The translations under genes and the position numbers were made by a program. A stretch of 64,000 nt of DNA, from positions 16,038 to 80,037 of the forward strand of contig NZ_JARNTV010000015.1 in NCBI RefSeq assembly GCF_029433115.1. The letters run 5' to 3'. The notes under the pieces were generated by a model that did no database searches, was not told where the DNA came from, and saw only the letters and a program-made list of their open reading frames with translations. Origin of the DNA: Sphingomonas sp. AOB5. GTDB taxonomy: Bacteria; Pseudomonadota; Alphaproteobacteria; Sphingomonadales; Sphingomonadaceae. Of the stretch, positions 9,540-16,999 are shown in pieces. The stretch's first letter is position 1, and each line of letters begins with the position of its first letter.

Positions 9540-9567
9540 CAACAGGCAGTTCGGGAGAGTGCACGAC

Positions 9568-10869
9568 GTGGCAAGTCAGCAGGCGGAAAGCAGCAAGCCG
9601 AGTACCAAGGTTGCGGTGATGGCGTCGGCGGGCGCGGCGGTCGAATGGTATGATTTCTTCATCTACGGCACCGCCGCGGCGCTGGTCTTCCCCAAGCTGT
9701 TCTTCCCGCCCGAACTGCCCCTGTTCGTCGCGCAGATCGCGGCGTTCAGTACCTTTGCCGTGGGCTTCATCGCCCGGCCGATCGGGGGCCTGCTGTTCGG
9801 TCATCTCGGCGATCTGCACGGGCGCAAGAATGCGCTGGTGCTGGCGATGATGCTGATGGGCGCGGCGACGACCATCATCGGGCTGTTGCCGAGCTATGCC
9901 GCCGCCGGCGTGCTCGCGCCGCTGGCGCTGGTGGCGATGCGCTTCATCCAGGGCCTTGCCGTCGGCGGGCAATGGGGCGGCGCGGCACTGCTCGCGATCG
10001 AAAGCGCACCGGCCAACAAGCAGGGCTATTATGGCAGCTTCGTGCAGGTCGGCGTGCCGCTTGGCGTCGTGCTGGCCAACACTGCCTTCCTCATTTCCAG
10101 CGCGCTGGTATCCCCCGATCAGTTCCTCGTCTGGGGCTGGCGGATCGGGTTCGTCATCAGCATCGCGCTGATCTTCATCGGCCTCTATATCCATTGGCGG
10201 GTCGAGGAGCCGCAGCACGAGGCGGCGCCGGTAGCCAAGGTGGAAACGGCCAAGCCCTCCTCGCCGCTGTTCGCGGTGCTTCGCGGGCACTGGCGCGAAG
10301 TGCTGCTCGCGGGCGGCGCGTTCATCGCCAACAATGTCTGCTTCTACATCGCGATCACCTATGCGGTGGCGTACGGCACCACCACCATGGGGCTGTCGCG
10401 CGAGACGATGCTGGCCGCGGTCATGATCGGCAGCGTGGCGATGATCCCGGCGCTGATCCTGTGCGGTGCTCTGTCGGACCGGTTCGGGCGGCGCGGCATC
10501 TTCATGCTGGGTGCGATCCTCTCGGGCGCATGGGCGTTCGCAGTGTTCCCGCTGATCGATTCGCAATCGCCGGTCGCGGTGACGGTGGCAATCGCGGTGG
10601 CGCTGATCTTCGTCGCCTTCATGTACGGGCCGCAGGCGGCCTTGTTCGCCGAGCTGTTCCCGCGCGAAGTCCGCTATTCGGGCGCGTCGCTCGGCTATCA
10701 GATCGGCACGCTGGCCGGTGGCGGCTTCGCGCCGATCATCGCGACGGCCCTGTTCGCCCATTACCAGACGACCCTGTCGATCTCGGTCTATCTCGCCGCG
10801 ACCTGCGTGGTATCCTTGGTCTGCATCATCCTGCTGGGACGGATGAACCGGGGAGCCGTGCATGCCTGA
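9568..10869 (+). CDS. MFS transporter, metabolite:H+ symporter (MHS) family
   Basis: 433 residues, 12 predicted membrane segments, with the MHS hallmark AGAAVEWYDFFIYGTAAAL at the N-terminus and the loop motif GHLGDLHGRKNALV. MHS members (shikimate, citrate, ProP and alpha-ketoglutarate permeases) import carboxylates or zwitterions with protons across the inner membrane. A GTG at 9559 is also possible, but GGGAGAG at 9553-9559 is correctly spaced from the GTG at 9568. The gene follows the TBDR by 28 bases and overlaps the next gene (ATG 10862 before TGA 10869), so the three form one unit: outer-membrane uptake, exported enzyme-like protein, inner-membrane permease. Confidence 0.9.
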   Translation: MASQQAESSKPSTKVAVMASAGAAVEWYDFFIYGTAAALVFPKLFFPPELPLFVAQIAAFSTFAVGFIARPIGGLLFGHLGDLHGRKNALVLAMMLMGAATTIIGLLPSYAAAGVLAPLALVAMRFIQGLAVGGQWGGAALLAIESAPANKQGYYGSFVQVGVPLGVVLANTAFLISSALVSPDQFLVWGWRIGFVISIALIFIGLYIHWRVEEPQHEAAPVAKVETAKPSSPLFAVLRGHWREVLLAGGAFIANNVCFYIAITYAVAYGTTTMGLSRETMLAAVMIGSVAMIPALILCGALSDRFGRRGIFMLGAILSGAWAFAVFPLIDSQSPVAVTVAIAVALIFVAFMYGPQAALFAELFPREVRYSGASLGYQIGTLAGGGFAPIIATALFAHYQTTLSISVYLAATCVVSLVCIILLGRMNRGAVHA

Positions 10870-12142
10870 CAGGCGGAGTTTTCTGGCGGGCAGCGTGGTG
10901 CTGCCTGCCCTGACTGCAGCGACCCTCGATGGCGGCGGCCGCGATGCGATGGTGGCGACCGACCTCGCCAACTATATCGGCTTCGGCAGCAAGCAGGCAG
11001 GCGGCGCGGGCGACAACGCCGGTGGCGAGTGGCTCGCCGCGGAACTCGAAAAGCTCGGCTTCGCGATCCAGCGCCAGAGCTTCCAGACGCCTTATTTCGA
11101 GCCGACCCGCGCGGAGCTGATCGCGGGCGAGGCAAAGGCCGCGGTCTGGCCGCAACCCATCGTCATCCAGACCGGGGCGGACGGCATGAGCGGTCCGCTG
11201 GTCCGGGTCGATGGCGCCGGAAAGGCTGATGGGGAACTGGCCGGCGCCATCGCACTGGTCGATCTGCCTTCGGGCCGCTGGTCGACCGCGCTGGCCAAGC
11301 CGATCCGCGCACCGATCACCGCGGCGTTCGCGGGCGGGGCGAAGGCAGTGGTCGCCATCACCAATGGCCCGACCGGCAAGATCATCGCGCTCAACGCCGA
11401 TGGCCGCCAGCCGATGTTTGCGGGGCCGGTCGCGCTGATCGCGCCTGCCGACGCGCAGCCTTTCCTCGATGCCGCGCGTAGCCGTGCCTCGGCCACGCTG
11501 CACATTACAGGCAAGGGTGGGCACCGGCCCGCGTTCAACTTCATCGGTCGCATCGACCGGGGGAAGAAGCGCTGGCTGGCGGTCTCGACGCCGCGTTCGG
11601 GCTGGTATGGCTGCGCGGGCGAGCGCGGACCCGGTGTCGCGGCCTGGCTGTGGCTGGCGCGCTGGGCGAGCAAGGCGGTGCAGGATCACGACCTCGCCTT
11701 TGTGTGCAACACCGGGCACGAATATGAGTATCTCGGTGCTTCCGAAGCGCTGAAGGAGATCGCGCCCAAGCCCGCCGATACGCGCTTCTGGCTGCATCTC
11801 GGCGCCAATGTTGCCGCGCGCGACTGGCACGATATCAGCGGGTCGCCGCTGCCCAGCCCCGACACGCAGCGCTATCTGTCGGCCAGCCCGTCGCTGTTGC
11901 CGGTCGCGCGCGAGGCCTTTGCCGGGCTTGCCGGATATGAGGCCCCCTATTCGACCGACACGCTGACCGCGGGCGAACTGACCGAGATCGTCGCGGCGGG
12001 GTACAAGCCGGCCGCGGGCGTGTTCGGCATCCACCGCTATCACCATGTCGCCGAAGACGATGCGCGGTGCGTGCATGCACCCAATGTCATCGCCGCTTCC
12101 GCCGCCTTCCAGAGCTTCGTCGAGCGCGTGCTCGCCGGCTGA
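10862..12142 (+). CDS. Tat-exported M28 peptidase-like protein, metal ligands apparently degenerate
   Basis: 426 residues. DRRSFLAG is a twin-arginine leader. The body resembles an M28 aminopeptidase with an inserted PA-like domain (about residues 80-200): GPGVAAWLWLARW matches the helix after the metal-binding loop, NTGHEYEYLGASEA matches the EE motif strand, and YHHVAED matches the final His. By eye, however, the His-x-Asp metal pair (here STPRSGWYG), the bridging Asp (here GERGPG), the first catalytic Glu (here His) and the Asp of the NxD strand (here LHLGAN) are replaced. It may be an inactive binding protein or have altered chemistry in the periplasm. It is the last gene of the TBDR/MHS operon. 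Family call moderate, loss of ligands by eye only. Confidence 0.65.
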   Translation: MPDRRSFLAGSVVLPALTAATLDGGGRDAMVATDLANYIGFGSKQAGGAGDNAGGEWLAAELEKLGFAIQRQSFQTPYFEPTRAELIAGEAKAAVWPQPIVIQTGADGMSGPLVRVDGAGKADGELAGAIALVDLPSGRWSTALAKPIRAPITAAFAGGAKAVVAITNGPTGKIIALNADGRQPMFAGPVALIAPADAQPFLDAARSRASATLHITGKGGHRPAFNFIGRIDRGKKRWLAVSTPRSGWYGCAGERGPGVAAWLWLARWASKAVQDHDLAFVCNTGHEYEYLGASEALKEIAPKPADTRFWLHLGANVAARDWHDISGSPLPSPDTQRYLSASPSLLPVAREAFAGLAGYEAPYSTDTLTAGELTEIVAAGYKPAAGVFGIHRYHHVAEDDARCVHAPNVIAASAAFQSFVERVLAG

Positions 12143-12143
12143 C
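12131..12143. repeat. 13-bp direct repeat, left copy
   Basis: CTCGCCGGCTGAC covers the last codons and stop of the M28-like gene. An identical copy lies at 12521-12533, 390 bases downstream, and the DNA between them holds the small low-GC3 reading frame. This looks like the trace of an insertion that regenerated the 3' end of the gene, or of a local duplication. Confidence 0.6.
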
Positions 12144-12233
12144 GCCGAAAGGCGATTGTGCAGCTTGTGAGCCCCCCAGCTGGTGGCCAGTGATCCAATT
12201 GCCGACGTGCGGTCGGCATGTGATATCTGCGTA

Positions 12234-12482
12234 ATGAAAAGCCTGGTTCGTATTGGCGCGCTCGACATCGCGGAGGCCATTTCGGAACGAATCGGCTCCT
12301 ACGTGGATATGGAATTCATGCAGTTTCTGGCGGTGCAAGGTGACCGCATCGACTGCTGGTATATGAATAGCGGTGGCGACGGCCCGTCATTTGCAATCGA
12401 GATTGTCCGAAGCGGCAACGGATGGGAACTCCATCTGACGGAGCATCCTGCGGGGACCGAGCAGTCCATCGAGCTTCCCTGA
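12234..12482 (+). CDS. Small hypothetical protein (82 aa)
   Basis: Not recognised. From the ATG at 12234 the product is 82 residues: MKSLVRIGALDIAEAISERI, then a stretch rich in aromatic and acidic residues (DCWYMNSGGDGPSFAIEIVR) ending TEQSIELP. An in-frame upstream start at 12183 would give 99 residues. It looks like a small soluble alpha/beta protein without signal peptide or cysteine motif. Its third-position base use is clearly less GC-rich than that of all neighbours (codons such as GTT, CGT, ATT, GGT, TCA, GCA), and it is enclosed by 13-bp direct repeats, both suggesting acquired DNA. No strong ribosome site is visible, so it may be a relic. Confidence 0.45.
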   Translation: MKSLVRIGALDIAEAISERIGSYVDMEFMQFLAVQGDRIDCWYMNSGGDGPSFAIEIVRSGNGWELHLTEHPAGTEQSIELP

Positions 12483-12520
12483 CGGCTGCCTTCCAGAAAA
12501 ACTGCCCGGTGGCCGTCATA

Positions 12521-12533
12521 CTCGCCGGCTGAC
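12521..12533. repeat. 13-bp direct repeat, right copy
   Basis: Second identical copy of CTCGCCGGCTGAC, just before the terminator of the minus-strand TBDR gene. No inverted terminal repeats were seen on the 377-bp segment between the copies, so it is not a typical insertion sequence. Confidence 0.6.
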
Positions 12534-12537
12534 CCAC

Positions 12538-12574
12538 AAAAAAAGGCCAGCTGCCGGGGGAAGGGCAGCTGGCC
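12538..12574 (-). terminator. Rho-independent terminator of the TBDR at 12608-15406
   Basis: Perfect 11-bp stem GGCCAGCTGCC / GGCAGCTGGCC (12545-12555 and 12564-12574) with an 8-base loop. Read on the minus strand it is followed by seven T residues (12538-12544). It lies 34 bases after the minus-strand TBDR stop. Confidence 0.88.
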
Positions 12575-12607
12575 GATGGCGCTCCGGGGAGGAGGGGCCG
12601 GGAGAGG

Positions 12608-15406
12608 TTAGAAGGAGAGGCGCCCGCCCAGCACGAACTGCCGCCCGCTATGGGTCAGCACGTTCAGGCGGTTGGTCTCGTCGACGAACTGGTCGTTCTT
12701 CTCGTCGGTGAGGTTGATCATCTCGAGGCTCACCTTGAAATTGTCGGTGATGTTGTACGAGATCTGCGCGTCGACATTGGTGGTGGCGTTGGTGCCGTTA
12801 TAGGCATTGCCTTCGGTGCCCGGCACCGCGGTCAGATAGCTCGAGCGATAGGCGACCGATCCGCGGATCGAGAACTTGCCGGTCTCGTAATAGAGCGTGC
12901 CGTTGGCGGCGTACTTCGACAGACCGAGCAGCGAGGCGCGGACGGTGGTCGCACCGGTGGCCGAGGTCAGATACTCGATGTCCGACGTGACATAGGTGAA
13001 GTTCGCCAGCACGCCGAAGTTCGACAGGAAGCCCGGCAGGAAGGTGAAGGGCTGCTGCACATTCACTTCGAAGCCGCGCAGCATGCCGCCCTTCGAATTG
13101 ACCGGCTGGCTGACGATGAAGATGTCGGTCGGCGACGCCGTCGTGCCGGTCAGCAGCGAATTGGGCAGGCCCAGGCTGGTATAGGGCACGCTGGTGCTCA
13201 GCGTCTGGACGAAGGTGCCGATATCCTTCTGGAACACCGAGACCGCATAGATGGCGCCGCGGGTCGGATACCATTCGATCGAGGCGTCGAGATTGTTCGA
13301 CTGGGTCGGGATCAGGTTCGGGTTGCCCGAGCTGAAGGTACGGTTGCCGCCCGACACGTTGAGGTTGCCGCCGGGGCTGAGCGAGCCGATGCCGGCGCGG
13401 GCGATGGTCTTCGCCGCCGCGACACGAACCAGCAGATTGTCGGTCACGTCGAACACGAGGTTCGCCGAGGGCAGCCAGCGGCTATAGCTGTTCTCGGCAT
13501 TGACCAGATTCACCGTCGCGCCCTGGCTGGCATAGCTGGTCGAGAACTGATCGGTGCGGACATAGCGCAGGCCGATATCGCCGCGCAGCGGCAGGCCGAC
13601 GTCGCGGAAGTTGAAGGTCGCCATGCCCCATGCGCCGATATCGTCCTCGCGAACGGTGACATAGGAGCCGCGCGCGGTTGCGTTCTCGACGCCGCCGGTG
13701 GCGTAGGTCGGGTTGGTCGAGGTGCCGAGCGCATCCTGGAAGGCGGCCAGATTGGGAACGACCCAGCTGGTCGGCGTGCCCGAGGGGATGCCCAGCCCGC
13801 GGCCGAAGCCCGAGAAGGTGGTGAGCAGCGGCGCAAGCTGCGCGGCCGTGAGGGTGGTCACCACCGTCTCGCCCTGCAGGCGGCGCTGTTCGGTCGAGCT
13901 GTATTCGAAGCGGCGCCAGTCGGCCCCGGCCTTCAGCGACACCACCGAGCTGGCGGTCCATTCGACGAAGCCCTTGGCGTTGGTGAAGCTGTTGTCGACC
14001 GTCTGCGGACGGATGCGGACTTCCGAAGTGCCGTTGGTGAACGAGAAGGTGCTCGCGCTGGCGATGTTCACGCCCGGACGGATTGTCGGGAAGCGGGTCG
14101 AGAAGTCGTAGTAGAAGCCGTTGGTGTTGGCCGCGTCGATGGTGACCGTGGTCTGCACCGGGTTGCGGAAGGCCGAGTTCGAATAGCCGACCACGACGCC
14201 CATCTTCACCTTGTCCCCGAACTTCTGATCGAGCGTGCCGGTGAGCTGGTAGAAATCGGTGGTCAGCTCGTCATAGCGGGCCTGGGTGCGCAGATCGACA
14301 TTGTCGAACGTACCCGAGATGATGTTGCTGTTCGAATCGACGGTGGCCGAGCGGATGATCGTCTGCGGCTTGCCGGTGCCCGAGCGGCTGAAGCTGATTG
14401 CCTGGAACTGCGACTCACTGCGCGTGCCGTCGAGGCGCGAATAGAGGCCGTCGATCGAGATCAGCGTGCGGTCGGTCGGCTGGAACTGCAGCGACAGGGC
14501 GGCGCCGAGGCGCTGCTGCTGGATGTCGTAGCTGACCAGGCCCGGGATGCGCGGATGATAGAGTGCGGTCTCGGGATTGGTGTCGTTGATCTGGGCGATG
14601 GTCTTGCCGTTGATCGTCGAGGCGGCGTTGAAGCCGCCGTTGAAGCCGCCATAGGTCCAGCGCGTGATGTTCGCGCCTTCCTCGGTCAGGCGGCGCTCTT
14701 CGTACGAGAAGGACAGCAGCACGCCGAACCGGCCGTCATTGGTGCTGGTGGTGACCAGGCCCGACAGGCGCGGCTTCGCCTTGCGGGCGAGATCGTTGTA
14801 GCTGACCGAGGCCGAGAAGACGGCGGTCGGCTTCTTGTAGTCGAGCGGACGCGCGGTCTGCAGGTCGACGGTGCCGCCGAGCGACCCTTCCTCGACATCG
14901 GCGGTCGCAGTCTTGCGCACGGCCAGGCTGTTGAACAGGTCCGACGAGAAGATGTTGAAGTCGAAGCCGCGGCCGCGGTTCACGCCGCCCGAATTGTCGG
15001 TGCCGCCGGTGGTGCCGATGGCTTCCATGCCGTTGATGCGCACGCGGCTATATTCGGGCCCGAGGCCGCGGACCGAGATGTTGCGGCCTTCGCCGTTGAC
15101 GCGGCTGATCGCGACGCCGGGAATGCGCTGAAGCGACTCGGCGAGGTTCAGGTCCGGAAATTCGGCGATGTCTTCCGCCTTGATGACGTCGACGGTCGCG
15201 GTCTCGTTGCGCTTGATGCCGATCGCGCCGCTCAGGCTCTCGCGGAAGCCCTTCACGACGATCTCGTTGCCGGCGCCTTCGTCCTGCGCATCCTGCGCGA
15301 TATCGGCGGGCGCATCAGTCGACTGGGCGAACGCACTGGTCGCGGTCAGGGCTGCCGCTGCACCGGAAAGGGCGAGAAGGGACTTGAAGATACGAATGCG
15401 GGTCAT
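12608..15406 (-). CDS. TonB-dependent receptor, TonB-Xanth-Caul type
   Basis: 932 residues with signal peptide (MTRIRIFKSLLALSGAAAAL, processed after SAFAQ) and the sequence layout of the TIGR01782 group: VVKGFRESLSGAIGIKRNE, DVIKAEDIAEFPDLNLAESL and QRIPGVAISR in the plug, then a very large barrel ending VLGGRLSF. In Xanthomonads and Caulobacterales this group mainly serves carbohydrate or plant-polymer import. The ATG at 15406 is preceded by GGGGAG, 9 bases away; the open frame further upstream has no leader. It is divergent from the GudP-like permease and the Tat-exported protein at 15692-18840, with 285 bases between, and ends in a strong terminator, so it is a single-gene unit likely co-regulated with the permease. 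Confidence 0.93.
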   Translation of the reverse strand: MTRIRIFKSLLALSGAAAALTATSAFAQSTDAPADIAQDAQDEGAGNEIVVKGFRESLSGAIGIKRNETATVDVIKAEDIAEFPDLNLAESLQRIPGVAISRVNGEGRNISVRGLGPEYSRVRINGMEAIGTTGGTDNSGGVNRGRGFDFNIFSSDLFNSLAVRKTATADVEEGSLGGTVDLQTARPLDYKKPTAVFSASVSYNDLARKAKPRLSGLVTTSTNDGRFGVLLSFSYEERRLTEEGANITRWTYGGFNGGFNAASTINGKTIAQINDTNPETALYHPRIPGLVSYDIQQQRLGAALSLQFQPTDRTLISIDGLYSRLDGTRSESQFQAISFSRSGTGKPQTIIRSATVDSNSNIISGTFDNVDLRTQARYDELTTDFYQLTGTLDQKFGDKVKMGVVVGYSNSAFRNPVQTTVTIDAANTNGFYYDFSTRFPTIRPGVNIASASTFSFTNGTSEVRIRPQTVDNSFTNAKGFVEWTASSVVSLKAGADWRRFEYSSTEQRRLQGETVVTTLTAAQLAPLLTTFSGFGRGLGIPSGTPTSWVVPNLAAFQDALGTSTNPTYATGGVENATARGSYVTVREDDIGAWGMATFNFRDVGLPLRGDIGLRYVRTDQFSTSYASQGATVNLVNAENSYSRWLPSANLVFDVTDNLLVRVAAAKTIARAGIGSLSPGGNLNVSGGNRTFSSGNPNLIPTQSNNLDASIEWYPTRGAIYAVSVFQKDIGTFVQTLSTSVPYTSLGLPNSLLTGTTASPTDIFIVSQPVNSKGGMLRGFEVNVQQPFTFLPGFLSNFGVLANFTYVTSDIEYLTSATGATTVRASLLGLSKYAANGTLYYETGKFSIRGSVAYRSSYLTAVPGTEGNAYNGTNATTNVDAQISYNITDNFKVSLEMINLTDEKNDQFVDETNRLNVLTHSGRQFVLGGRLSF

Positions 15407-15691
15407 GCTTTCAGACTCCCCTGAAATGGCGCGGCTTCGTGACGAGCCTGCTTCGATTGGCTGGTTAGCCGCGGCGGGCGGCGACATGCCAATCTCAATC
15501 GGACATGGATCGATGCGCGACATGCACTGATCGGGCGTCTGGGAGAGGCGGCGGAGTCGCATCGAGCCAAGATGTGGCTGGATCGTTCCCGAATTTGACT
15601 TGGACCGCCACGCATGCCGCAGGTACGCCGATTCAAAGGACAAACGCGCGCCCGCAACAGAGGCGCGCGAGTCAGCGAAGGAGAGCGTGCC
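15407..15691. promoter_or_regulatory. Divergent intergenic region between TBDR and GudP-like permease
   Basis: 285 bases with no convincing gene. It must carry promoters for both the minus-strand TBDR and the plus-strand permease operon. A plus-strand frame reaching back to 15614 is only an N-terminal extension of the permease without a ribosome site. I could not assign -35/-10 boxes or a clear operator. Confidence 0.5.
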
Positions 15692-16999
15692 ATGATCGAT
15701 CAGCGCACCAGACCCACCCATGTGCGCTATGCGATCATCGCATTGATCTTCATCATCACATCGGTGAACTATGCCGATCGCGCGACCTTCTCGATCGCGG
15801 GCAGTGCGGCATCGTCGGAACTGGGGCTGTCCCCGATCCAGACCGGATATATCCTTTCCGCCTTTGCCTGGGCCTATGCGCTGGCGCAGATCCCGGGCGG
15901 CATCCTGCTCGACAAGTTCGGTACCAAGCGCATCTATGCCGGCGCGATTGCGCTATGGTCGCTGTTCACCGCGACGCAGGGCTTTGCCGGCTGGCTGCCC
16001 GGGGTGTCGGCGGTCACGATGCTGTTCGCGATGCGCTTTCTGGTCGGGCTGGCCGAGGCGCCGTCCTTCCCGGGCAATGCGCGGCTGGTCACCGCATGGT
16101 TCCCTTCGGCCGAGCGCGGGACCGCATCGGCGATCTTCAATTCCGCGCAATATTTCTCGATCGTGGTGTTCGTGCCGCTGATGGGCTGGCTGGCGCATGA
16201 GCATGGCTGGCGCACGATCTTCTGGACGATGGGCGTGATCGGCCTGCTCGCCACGCTGGCCTTTCTGCGCTTCATCCACAGCCCGGTGAACCACCCCTCG
16301 ATCAACGCCGCCGAGCTGGCGCATATCGAGGCGGGCGGCGGTCAGGTGAACATGGAAACGGCCACGGTCCAGAAGTTCGACTGGGGCAATGTCGGCAAGC
16401 TGATCGCCAACCGGATGATGCTGGGAATCTATCTTGGCCAGTACTGCATCAACGTGCTGACCTATTTCTTCGTCACCTGGTTCCCGATCTATCTGGTCAA
16501 GGAGCGCGGGCTGAACATCATGGAGGCGGGCTTTGCAGCCGCAGCACCCGCGATCTTCGGCTTCGTCGGCGGGCTGGCGGGCGGATACGCTTCGGACATG
16601 ATCCTGAAGCGGACCGGATCGCTCGATCTGGCGCGCAAGGGACCTCTGGTGTTCGGCATGGTGCTGGCGACGATGATCATCGCCTGCGTCTGGGCGCAGA
16701 CCGAGTGGATGGTGATCGTGCTGATGTCGATCGCGTTCTTCGGCAAGGGCGTCGCGTCGCTCGGCTGGGCGATCATGGCTGATGTCGCGCCGCGCAAGCT
16801 GGCGGGCCTGTCGGGCGGCGTGTTCAACATGTTCGGCAATCTGGCGGGCATCGCGACGCCGATCGTGGTCGGCTATATCGTCAGCGCGACCGGCTCGTTC
16901 GATCTGGCGCTCGTCTATGTCGGTGCGCACTGCCTGCTGACGATCTTCGCCTTCATGGTCATCGCCGGACCGATCCGCCGGGTGGAGCTGCCGGAATGA
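15692..16999 (+). CDS. gudP: MFS glucarate/galactarate-type transporter (GudP-like)
   Basis: 435 residues with 12 membrane segments. The sequence follows the Escherichia coli GudP/GarP pattern remembered from that family: TSVNYADRATFSIAGS, AWAYALAQIPGGILLDKFG, FLVGLAEAPSFPGNARLV, IYLGQYCINVLTYFFVTWFP and LSGGVFNMFGNLAGI. These anion:cation symporters take up hexarates or aldonates with protons. The start at 15692 follows GAAGGAGAG. It overlaps the Tat-exported protein downstream (ATGA at 16996-16999) and is divergent from a TBDR. A 5-dehydro-4-deoxyglucarate dehydratase at 21564-22502 supports a sugar-diacid substrate, but no glucarate dehydratase is in the window. Galactonate or glucuronate-type transport is the main alternative. 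Confidence 0.8.
   Translation: MIDQRTRPTHVRYAIIALIFIITSVNYADRATFSIAGSAASSELGLSPIQTGYILSAFAWAYALAQIPGGILLDKFGTKRIYAGAIALWSLFTATQGFAGWLPGVSAVTMLFAMRFLVGLAEAPSFPGNARLVTAWFPSAERGTASAIFNSAQYFSIVVFVPLMGWLAHEHGWRTIFWTMGVIGLLATLAFLRFIHSPVNHPSINAAELAHIEAGGGQVNMETATVQKFDWGNVGKLIANRMMLGIYLGQYCINVLTYFFVTWFPIYLVKERGLNIMEAGFAAAAPAIFGFVGGLAGGYASDMILKRTGSLDLARKGPLVFGMVLATMIIACVWAQTEWMVIVLMSIAFFGKGVASLGWAIMADVAPRKLAGLSGGVFNMFGNLAGIATPIVVGYIVSATGSFDLALVYVGAHCLLTIFAFMVIAGPIRRVELPE

Noticed and set aside
7056..9542. Minus-strand open frame of 828 codons opposite a TBDR
   Set aside because: Shadow of the receptor gene; no recognisable motif and composition typical of antisense GC-rich DNA.
12087..12537. Minus-strand small frames overlapping the small hypothetical gene
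   Set aside because: Arg-rich, no ribosome site, and less protein-like than the plus-strand frame.
12650..15424. Plus-strand open frame of 924 codons opposite the TonB-Xanth-Caul receptor
   Set aside because: Antisense shadow; the minus strand has signal peptide, plug, barrel and a proper terminator.
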